DNA of 22,190 nt, from assembly GCA_938044055.1 (NCBI GenBank), contig CALIQO010000216.1:1-22190 (forward strand), read 5' to 3'. The notes below the pieces were generated by a model. It saw nothing but the letters and a program-made list of their open reading frames with translations, did no database searches and was not told the DNA's origin. Both the position numbers and the translations under genes were made by a program. The DNA is from an uncultured Saprospiraceae bacterium (lineage in GTDB: Bacteria; Bacteroidota; Bacteroidia; Chitinophagales; Saprospiraceae). Below are positions 15,738 to 22,190 of this stretch, in pieces. Positions within the stretch are counted from its first letter, which is position 1. Each line of letters begins with the position of its first letter.

Positions 15738-15821
15738 GAAGGCTACTGTTATGCAACCTTCAGATGTAGGCAGAAATACTGGAGTGCGCTTCATCATTAA
15801 AACTTAGTATCTGTGGGTAAC

Positions 15822-18800
15822 ATGCAGCGATTGGTGGATCTATACCTGAAATCCCCACAAGTCCTTAAGATATCTGATCTCATCTCGGCAGAAACTCCTG
15901 TAAGGTCTAAACTGACTGGAGTTGTAGGCTCACAATTGTGCTTTATACTTACAGCTGTTGCCAGATCAACAGAGAAGTCCCACCTATACATCGCTCGCGA
16001 TAAAGAGGAAGCAGCTTACTTCCTCAATTCTATCCAGAATATAGTTGAAGAAAAAAACATCCACTTCTTTCCTGACTCATTTAAGCGTCCTGGTTTCTAC
16101 GAGGAAATTAATTCCAACAATATTCTTCAGAGAACAGAAGCAGTCAATAAGATTTACAATAAAGAAGGACAGGGAGAACTGGTAATTACCTATCCCGAAG
16201 CACTCTTCGAGAAAGTTGTCGACCCACAATTACTTGAAAAAGAAAAAATAACCCTCACGGTAGGTGAGAATGTAGACGTAGATACAGCCATCGAATTACT
16301 GGTAGAATATGGTTTCGAGCGTGTAGATTTCGTCTATGAACCTGGTCAGTTTTCGATACGTGGAGGCATCATTGATATTTTCTCATTTGGCAATGAATGG
16401 CCTTACAGAATTGAACTCTTCGACTTAGAAGTAGAAACGATTCGGACATTCGATCCGTCTAATCAATTGTCAATAAAGCAGATCCGCAAGGTTTCTATTA
16501 TTCCTAACATTAAGAGCAAGTTCAAGCAGGAAGAGAAAGTTTCATTATTCAGTGTTTTTAGGAATAACGTCTCGGTCTGGATTGAAGATTTCGATTTTCT
16601 ACTAGACCGCTTACAATCTTGTTTCGATAAGGCTAAAGATTTTCACGCCTCTGTTACCCTCAAGGACAATGAAGAAATAACTAAAATTCTGGATAATAGA
16701 GCCTTTATATACCCGAGGGATGTAATTGAAGATATCGGAAACCTAGATGTCCTGCTGGTCCACGACGGAAAGCTTAAAATCCCTAAAGAAAGTCATATAG
16801 CATTCAACTCTAAGAGTCAGCCACCATTTAACAAAAACTTTTCGCTGCTTATAGAAGATTTCAATCGGAATAAGGAAAAAGGAATCGAAAATTTCCTTTT
16901 TACAGATAACAAGCGCCAGGTAGAACGTTTCTATTCAATATTCGAAGATCTAGATGCCGATGTAGAATTCCACCCGATAATAAAAAGCATACATGCAGGA
17001 TTTATAGATTTAGATCTTAAGGTTGCCTTGTATACAGATCACCAGATTTTTAATCGTTTTCATAGATATCGCTTACGCAAAGGGTTTACCAAAGAACAAG
17101 CGCTGAGCCTTCAGATGTTGCGCGAGTTAAAACCTGGAGATTTCGTTACACATATCGACCATGGATTAGGCAGGTATTCTGGTCTAGAAAAAATAGATAT
17201 CAACGGCCATGTCCAAGAATCCATAAGATTATTCTATCAGGGAAATGATGTACTTTATGTAAGCATCAACTCCCTTCATAAAATTTCTAAGTACTCCGGA
17301 AAGGATGGGAATGTTCCTAAGTTGCACAAGCTGGGAAGTGATGTATGGAAAAGAACAAAGTCCAGGACTAAGAAAAAAATCAAGGACATTGCCAAAGAGT
17401 TAATAGCGCTCTACGCTAAGCGTAAAGCTTCGGAAGGGTATGCTTTTCAACCAGACGGATACTTACAGAATGAACTCGAGGCTTCATTCATATATGAAGA
17501 CACTCCGGACCAGGAATCGGCAACCATTTCCGTTAAGGAGGACATGCAGAAACCGCACCCTATGGATAGATTGATCTGTGGTGATGTAGGATTCGGTAAA
17601 ACAGAGATAGCCATCAGAGCTGCATTTAAAGCCGTTGTAGGAGGAAAACAAGTAGCCATACTCGTTCCTACAACTATTCTTGCTTTACAACACTACAAGA
17701 CATTTACCGAAAGGCTGCAAGAATTCGAATTGAGGATAGATTATATCAATCGCTTTCGCAGTACGAAGGAAAAGAAAGAGATTTTTAAGAAACTGGGAGA
17801 AGGAGAAATTGATATTGTAATAGGTACACACGCTATCCTCAATAAAGACATACGTTTTAAAGATCTCGGCCTCCTTGTAATAGATGAAGAACAGAAATTC
17901 GGTGTAGCTGCTAAGGAAAAATTGAGAAACCTTAAAGTTAATGTCGATACCCTTACCCTTACAGCCACACCTATACCTAGGACTTTACAATTTTCTCTGA
18001 TGGCAGCCAGAGACCTTTCTATAATCAGAACACCTCCGCCTAACCGGCAACCCATACATACTGAACGAAGAATCATCAATGACGAATTGATTAAAGAAGC
18101 CATCTATTATGAAATCAATCGTGGAGGGCAAGTTTTCTTTGTACACAATAGAGTAAAATCTCTCCCGGATATGCGGGTAATGTTGAAAAAATTATGCCCC
18201 GATCTAGACATGGAGATGGCTCATGGCCAATTAGAATCTAAGGACTTAGAAAGAACATTAATAGATTTTATTGATGGGAAATTCGATGTACTTGTCTGTA
18301 CTAATATTATAGAGACTGGTCTTGACATCCCTAATGCCAATACAATTATAATAAACAATGCCCACCACTTCGGATTAAGTGATCTACATCAATTAAGAGG
18401 AAGAGTCGGTAGATCTAATCGAAAGGCCTTCTGTTATCTATTCGCTCCGCCACTTTCTGTACTTACTCCTGAGGCGAGAAAACGATTACAGACACTAGAA
18501 GAATTTTCAGATCTAGGAAGTGGGTTTCAGATTGCAATGAAAGATCTAGACATCAGAGGAGCAGGAAATTTACTCGGCGGAGAACAGAGTGGGTTTATTG
18601 CCGACATCGGATTCGACACTTATCAGAAAATCCTCGAGGAAGCCATTCTAGACTTAAAAGAAACAGAGTTCAAGGAGGTGTTTAAAGAAGACATAGAAAA
18701 GCAGAAGTCTTATGTCCGAGATGTAGAAATAGAAACCGATATAGAGATGCTCATTCCAGATAACTACATTAATGTCATACAAGAAAGACTCAATCTTTAT

Positions 18801-19193
18801 ACAGAGATGAATGCCATTAAAAATGAAGAGGAATTGACAGAATTCAGAATTAAACTAAAAGATCGATTCGGTAAGATTCCTCCATCTGTAAGAGAATTAT
18901 TCAATGGCTTGCGCATAAGATGGAAAGCTAAAGAGCTGGGTTTCGAACGTGTAACTTTAAAATCTCGAAAACTCAGATGTTACTTCGTCAGCAATCCACA
19001 ATCATTATACTATGAGTCTGATGTTTTTAAAAGCATCATAGCTTATGTCTCAGAAAAGGGTCATACTGTCGGAATAAGCTTGAAACAATCGAAAAACTTC
19101 TTAATATTGATAAAGGATCAAGTTAAGAATCTCAAGGAAGCAGATATTATCTTACTAAGATTGATAGAAGATGTCGCCGTTACAAAAGTATGA
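15822..19193 (+). CDS. mfd: Mfd, transcription-repair coupling factor
   Basis: A large (about 1123-residue) SF2 translocase. It releases RNA polymerase stalled at DNA lesions and recruits UvrA for transcription-coupled repair. The N-terminal UvrB-homology region (about 1-330) includes DFVYEPGQFSIRGGIIDIFS. The CarD-like RNA-polymerase interaction domain, about 435-500, reads LKPGDFVTHIDHGLGRYSGL. The helicase core has CGDVGFGKTE (Walker A near residue 590), DEEQ in LLVIDEEQKFGV, TLTATPIPRTL, a second RecA lobe with FFVHNRVKSL and NIIETGLDIPNANTIII, and QLRGRVGRS. The TRCF C-terminal domain (MLIPDNYINVIQERLNLY) is complete. ATG 15822 is preferred; a GTG at 15813 would add three residues. Its last 23 bases overlap the next gene. 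Confidence 0.97.
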   Translation: MQRLVDLYLKSPQVLKISDLISAETPVRSKLTGVVGSQLCFILTAVARSTEKSHLYIARDKEEAAYFLNSIQNIVEEKNIHFFPDSFKRPGFYEEINSNNILQRTEAVNKIYNKEGQGELVITYPEALFEKVVDPQLLEKEKITLTVGENVDVDTAIELLVEYGFERVDFVYEPGQFSIRGGIIDIFSFGNEWPYRIELFDLEVETIRTFDPSNQLSIKQIRKVSIIPNIKSKFKQEEKVSLFSVFRNNVSVWIEDFDFLLDRLQSCFDKAKDFHASVTLKDNEEITKILDNRAFIYPRDVIEDIGNLDVLLVHDGKLKIPKESHIAFNSKSQPPFNKNFSLLIEDFNRNKEKGIENFLFTDNKRQVERFYSIFEDLDADVEFHPIIKSIHAGFIDLDLKVALYTDHQIFNRFHRYRLRKGFTKEQALSLQMLRELKPGDFVTHIDHGLGRYSGLEKIDINGHVQESIRLFYQGNDVLYVSINSLHKISKYSGKDGNVPKLHKLGSDVWKRTKSRTKKKIKDIAKELIALYAKRKASEGYAFQPDGYLQNELEASFIYEDTPDQESATISVKEDMQKPHPMDRLICGDVGFGKTEIAIRAAFKAVVGGKQVAILVPTTILALQHYKTFTERLQEFELRIDYINRFRSTKEKKEIFKKLGEGEIDIVIGTHAILNKDIRFKDLGLLVIDEEQKFGVAAKEKLRNLKVNVDTLTLTATPIPRTLQFSLMAARDLSIIRTPPPNRQPIHTERRIINDELIKEAIYYEINRGGQVFFVHNRVKSLPDMRVMLKKLCPDLDMEMAHGQLESKDLERTLIDFIDGKFDVLVCTNIIETGLDIPNANTIIINNAHHFGLSDLHQLRGRVGRSNRKAFCYLFAPPLSVLTPEARKRLQTLEEFSDLGSGFQIAMKDLDIRGAGNLLGGEQSGFIADIGFDTYQKILEEAILDLKETEFKEVFKEDIEKQKSYVRDVEIETDIEMLIPDNYINVIQERLNLYTEMNAIKNEEELTEFRIKLKDRFGKIPPSVRELFNGLRIRWKAKELGFERVTLKSRKLRCYFVSNPQSLYYESDVFKSIIAYVSEKGHTVGISLKQSKNFLILIKDQVKNLKEADIILLRLIEDVAVTKV

Positions 19194-19704
19194 AAATAAA
19201 GAAGTCAACATCAACCTTGTTGCTAGGTACGAAGAAGTAAATTTTATACCTCTTCATCTCAATTACAAAAAGGCTCTCTTTTTAACCTCCCTTGTCTGGT
19301 CATCTATATTGATAGTTGCTTATATAATATGCTATATTATGATCCCATGGAGTGATCTAGCTGTCCGGAATATAATCGGAATTGTTCTCGTCTTGCTACT
19401 ATTTATTATTTCTGCAATCGCGTACTATGGCTACTATTATATGGGATATGCGCTGAGAGAAAGAGATATAATTTTTAAGAAAGGAATTTTCTTCCGCAAG
19501 ACAACGATGATACCTTTTAACAGAATCCAGCATTGTGAAGTCAAGAATGGCCCAATCGACAGAATGCTAGATTTAGCTACACTTAAGATATTTACTGCTG
19601 GAGGACATTCTAGTGATCTAGAGATTCCAGGTTTACATCCTGAGAAAGCACAACTCATCAAGCAATTCATAATCGGCAGAACGGTTCATGATGAAGAAGA
19701 GTGA
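19171..19704 (+). CDS. Bacterial PH-domain membrane protein, YdbS-like
   Basis: A 177-residue protein with two membrane helices, around residues 34-60 (KALFLTSLVWSSILIVAYII) and 66-92, followed by one bPH_2 domain (PF03703 type) at about 95-170. Diagnostic pattern: RERDIIFKKGIFFRKTTMIP, then FNRIQHCEVKNGPIDRMLDL and LKIFTAGG. The bPH_2 fold is membrane-anchored and of unknown ligand; YdbS/YdbT pairs in Bacillus are linked to resistance to certain bacteriocins. It starts 23 bases inside mfd and its end overlaps the next bPH_2 gene by 17 bases, an arrangement implying translational coupling. The pair is likely to act together in the inner membrane. Confidence 0.88.
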   Translation: MSPLQKYENKEVNINLVARYEEVNFIPLHLNYKKALFLTSLVWSSILIVAYIICYIMIPWSDLAVRNIIGIVLVLLLFIISAIAYYGYYYMGYALRERDIIFKKGIFFRKTTMIPFNRIQHCEVKNGPIDRMLDLATLKIFTAGGHSSDLEIPGLHPEKAQLIKQFIIGRTVHDEEE

Positions 19705-21172
19705 GATAGATTTCAGTTCTCCTCTGAGGCAATCTTATGTGGCCATAGTGATGATTATCTACAGGTATTACAAGATAATTATCCGCCAATTGATCCCTAT
19801 CTTCTTTATAGTCTTTATAGGTGGTCGCAATAATAAATCGACTTACTTCTTATGGCTGATGGTCGGAATCGCATTGCTAGCTATGGCCATAGCAATCATC
19901 GATTATTTTCGATTTTATTTTCACATCAAGGATGATGAATTGCGTGTCCAGAAAGGCATCTTGACTAAAAAAAATCTAAGCATTCCATTTGATAGAATAC
20001 AGACGGTTAATCTAGAGCAGAACTTAATCCACCAGGTGTTTAATGTAGTGAAGGTGGTAGTTGATACGGCTGGAAGTAATCAGAACGAATTCGAATTCGA
20101 AGCATTGGGCAGGGATAAGGCAGAAGCCCTTCGCAACTTGATTTTAAGCTATAAATCAGAGACATCCTTATCTACTACACCAGAGGCAACGAATACAGAT
20201 ACTGAAATGGAGGAAGAAATTCTTTCGATTGATGTGGGCAGCTTAATTAAGATCGGCATTACAGAGAATCACATTCGGTCAGGGTCATTGATTATTATCT
20301 TCCTATTCTGGATACAGGAAAGTTTAGACGATATCGGAATTAATGTTTTAGATTATGGTGATAGACTTAATTTATCCGGAACATTAACTACCATTATTTT
20401 TTTCGTAATTGTATTTTTTATACTTGCTTTTTTTGTCTCCTTGATCAAGACTGTATTGGTTTATTTCAATTTAAAATTAAATCGTAGAAAAGACGGATTC
20501 AACCTTGTATATGGACTGTTAAATCGCAAGCAGGTTGCTGCTCTAGATAGTAAAATTCAGATGATCTCATGGTCTGACAACCTTCTGAAAAAACTACTTG
20601 GTTACCATGACTTGCAGCTTAAGCAAGCTTCTAGCATTGCTATTAATAGTAAGAAATCTATCAGAGTCCCAGGGTGCAAGGTAGAGCAAGTAGAGCAGGT
20701 TGCCTCATCGTTGTATAACAACTATTCATTTAACCAAGAAGCATACCACACCATCAGTAAAAAATATTTTTACAGAATCGCCATTTACTTATCTATATTA
20801 GGAGCAATAGCTCTGGCTGCTTCTTTTCTACTTGATGCAGAATCGCTGAGATATTATCCTATTATTATCTGTACTTATTTTATTATAACAACTTACTTCA
20901 AGTGGAGAAAAACGAAGTACGCTTACAATCAGGATATGATAAAAATCAATACGGGTATCTATGCCGATAAAGCCACCCTTATCCCTATCTATAAGATCCA
21001 AGCCATGGATCTAAAACAGAATCTTTATCAACGACGGAACAATCTCGCTTCATTAAAACTATATACGGCTTCAGGAAGTCAGACCATTCCTTACATTGCT
21101 AAGACTTCTGCTCAAGAAATAATGAATTATTTTACACACCTTATTGAAGTTGATAAGAGAAAGTGGATGTAA
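19688..21172 (+). CDS. Triple bacterial PH-domain membrane protein, YdbT-like
   Basis: A 494-residue protein with three bPH_2 domains, each after a pair of membrane helices. Domain 1 is at about 82-155 (DDELRVQKGILTKKNLSIPF, DRIQTVNLEQNL), domain 2 at about 268-340 (KDGFNLVYGLLNRKQVAAL, then SKIQMISWSDNLLKKLLGYH), and domain 3 at about 412-487 (MIKINTGIYADKATLIPIYK, IQAMDLKQNLYQRR). Each repeats the 'R/K-I-Q..-x-x-x-Q/D-N' signature. Membrane segments are seen near 36-70, 195-260 (including TTIIFFVIVFFILAFFVSLI) and 365-400. The start could be the first or second of the tandem ATGs at 19688/19691. This is the usual YdbT-type partner of the upstream YdbS-like protein; the ligand is unknown. 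It ends 25 bases from the convergent mutase gene. Confidence 0.88.
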   Translation: MMKKSEIDFSSPLRQSYVAIVMIIYRYYKIIIRQLIPIFFIVFIGGRNNKSTYFLWLMVGIALLAMAIAIIDYFRFYFHIKDDELRVQKGILTKKNLSIPFDRIQTVNLEQNLIHQVFNVVKVVVDTAGSNQNEFEFEALGRDKAEALRNLILSYKSETSLSTTPEATNTDTEMEEEILSIDVGSLIKIGITENHIRSGSLIIIFLFWIQESLDDIGINVLDYGDRLNLSGTLTTIIFFVIVFFILAFFVSLIKTVLVYFNLKLNRRKDGFNLVYGLLNRKQVAALDSKIQMISWSDNLLKKLLGYHDLQLKQASSIAINSKKSIRVPGCKVEQVEQVASSLYNNYSFNQEAYHTISKKYFYRIAIYLSILGAIALAASFLLDAESLRYYPIIICTYFIITTYFKWRKTKYAYNQDMIKINTGIYADKATLIPIYKIQAMDLKQNLYQRRNNLASLKLYTASGSQTIPYIAKTSAQEIMNYFTHLIEVDKRKWM

Positions 21173-21197
21173 GAAATCGCATAGACTAAAATCATAT

Positions 21198-22190
21198 TCA
21201 ATCTTTCATCAACAACTTAAGCAATTCTATGGCTGCCTCTGAAATGACTGTTCCAGGACCGAAGACTGCGGCGACATTTTTCTTAAAAAGAAAATCATAA
21301 TCACCTGGCGGAATAACACCTCCTACGATTACCATAATATCTTCTCGCCCGATTTTCTTTAACGCCTCTATTGTTTCTGGCACCAAGGTTTTATGGCCGG
21401 CTGCCAGAGAGGAAATCCCTAAAATGTGTACATCGTTTTCTCCTGCTTGTCTTGCTGCTTCTTCTGGAGTCTGAAACAATGGGCCTATGTCTACATCAAA
21501 ACCTAGATCTGCAAAACTAGTAGCAATTATTTTAGCACCTCTATCGTGTCCATCTTGGCCGAGTTTAGCAATCATGATTCGCGGTCTTCTACCTTCTTTC
21601 TCAGCATAGGTATCAGACATTTTTTTTGCTTCAGAAAATTTTTCATCCATGTCTATGGCTTTACTGTATACACCAGATATAGTTAAGTGCTTCGCTTGAT
21701 ACCTTCCCATTACTTTCTCCATAGCAGAAGATATCTCTCCGAGCGTAGCTCGATTTCTAGCCGCATCCACTGCAGCTTCAAGTAAGTTGCCTCCCTCTCT
21801 AGCTATCGTTTCTATGTTTTGTAGACTCTTCACGACGCTATCAGAATCTCTTACCGCTTTAATTTTCTGGATGCCTTCGACTTGTTTTCTACGGACTTCA
21901 TTGTTATCTACTTCAAGCGTATCCATCTCCGCATCCTCTTCTTCATTGTAGATATTAACACCTACTATGTATTCTTGTCCGCTATCAATTCTAGCTTGTT
22001 TTTCTGCTGCTGCTTGTTCTATCCGCATCTTAGGGACTCCCTTTTCTATCGCAGCTGTCATCCCTCCCAGGTCTTCTACTTCCATGATTAGCTTCCACGC
22101 TTCATCAATCAAGTGGCGTGTTTTCTTTTCTACTTCTTCAGACCCTCCTAGAGGATCTATGGCCTTAGTTAGGTCCGTTTCATTCTGAAG
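21198..22190 (-). CDS. Methylmalonyl-CoA mutase large subunit (N-terminal part outside window)
   Basis: The frame is open to the right edge, so about 330 C-terminal residues of a roughly 700-residue protein are seen. The end of the catalytic TIM-barrel region reads QNETDLTKAIDPLGGSEEVE and IEKGVPKMRIEQAAA. The C-terminal cobalamin-binding domain carries KLGQDGHDRGAKIIATSFAD. Its His (codon 21548-21546) is the lower axial cobalt ligand of the DxHxxG motif, followed by the SSLAAGHKTL and VIVGGVIPPGDY blocks. The enzyme interconverts (R)-methylmalonyl-CoA and succinyl-CoA using adenosylcobalamin. A TTG at 22112 is not the start, since conserved sequence continues upstream. A small mutase subunit gene, if present, would lie outside the window. 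The family is certain; whether the full protein is the catalytic alpha chain is inferred from the intact His. Confidence 0.96.
   Translation of the reverse strand, partial: LQNETDLTKAIDPLGGSEEVEKKTRHLIDEAWKLIMEVEDLGGMTAAIEKGVPKMRIEQAAAEKQARIDSGQEYIVGVNIYNEEEDAEMDTLEVDNNEVRRKQVEGIQKIKAVRDSDSVVKSLQNIETIAREGGNLLEAAVDAARNRATLGEISSAMEKVMGRYQAKHLTISGVYSKAIDMDEKFSEAKKMSDTYAEKEGRRPRIMIAKLGQDGHDRGAKIIATSFADLGFDVDIGPLFQTPEEAARQAGENDVHILGISSLAAGHKTLVPETIEALKKIGREDIMVIVGGVIPPGDYDFLFKKNVAAVFGPGTVISEAAIELLKLLMKD

Noticed and set aside
15738..15761. GAAGG/CCTTC stem after the 51-residue gene as a terminator
   Set aside because: Only five pairs with a 14-base loop and no T run; too weak to call.
17741..18103. 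Minus-strand frame opposite the mfd helicase core
   Set aside because: It lies wholly inside a well-conserved helicase gene, with no motif, promoter or partner of its own.
22113..22190. A start codon (TTG at 22112) for a short B12-binding protein, i.e. a stand-alone mutase small component
   Set aside because: The frame stays open to the window edge and encodes conserved mutase catalytic-domain sequence (QNETDLTKAIDPLGG), so the gene is simply cut by the edge.
1..22190. CRISPR array, transposase, phage, toxin-antitoxin, tRNA or rRNA
   Set aside because: No regularly spaced direct repeats, transposase-like frames, terminal inverted repeats or RNA-gene-like folds were seen; all gaps between genes are under 300 bases and every large frame is a chromosomal gene of a known or chromosomally embedded type.

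Overview
The window looks like ordinary chromosome from a member of the Bacteroidota, probably a Saprospiria/Chitinophagia/Flavobacteriia-type lineage. Four things point there. The DNA is AT-rich. Promoter-like -7 boxes match the Bacteroidota consensus TAnnTTTG. One gene encodes a TPR / PD40 beta-propeller / OmpA envelope protein of the PorE-like type typical of the phylum. A biotin ligase gene sits divergently from rsfS-ftsH, and a mevalonate-pathway kinase is present. Lineage below phylum is inference.

Layout, left to right. (1) 2-562: the 3' part of an O-methyltransferase, cut by the window edge. (2) 570-3132, minus strand: an Omp85/BamA-like outer-membrane protein followed by a periplasmic SIMPL-domain protein. 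(3) 3249-5055, plus strand: hemW overlapping a family-2 glycosyltransferase. (4) 5032-8870, minus strand: rsfS, ftsH, gtrA, an unrecognised four-helix membrane protein and an AhpD/carboxymuconolactone-decarboxylase-like protein. (5) 9013-14622, plus strand: birA, cinA, a lipoyl E2 acyltransferase and the PorE-like envelope protein. (6) 14601-15455, minus strand: a mevalonate-kinase-type GHMP kinase. (7) 15582-21172, plus strand: a 51-residue membrane protein, then mfd and two bacterial-PH-domain membrane proteins (YdbS/YdbT type) whose reading frames overlap head to tail. (8) 21198-22190, minus strand: the C-terminal part of the methylmalonyl-CoA mutase catalytic subunit, cut by the right edge.

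Most genes are housekeeping: protein quality control (FtsH), ribosome silencing (RsfS), biotinylation (BirA), pyridine-nucleotide salvage (CinA), heme delivery (HemW), transcription-coupled repair (Mfd), acyl-CoA metabolism (E2, MCM) and isoprenoid synthesis (GHMP kinase). The envelope genes are the least explained: Omp85+SIMPL, GtrA plus an unknown membrane protein, the PorE-like protein with an altered OmpA site and an extra SPOR-like tail, the bPH_2 pair, and the 51-residue protein.

I saw no CRISPR array, insertion sequence, prophage, tRNA/rRNA gene, toxin-antitoxin pair or defence island. No gap between genes exceeds 300 bases. I do not find convincing evidence of an undescribed multi-gene system. 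The findings are modest, checkable oddities: compact convergent junctions without terminators, a structured leader ahead of the E2 gene, a dyad of facing promoter-like boxes, an atypical peptidoglycan-binding domain and unannotated small or orphan membrane proteins.
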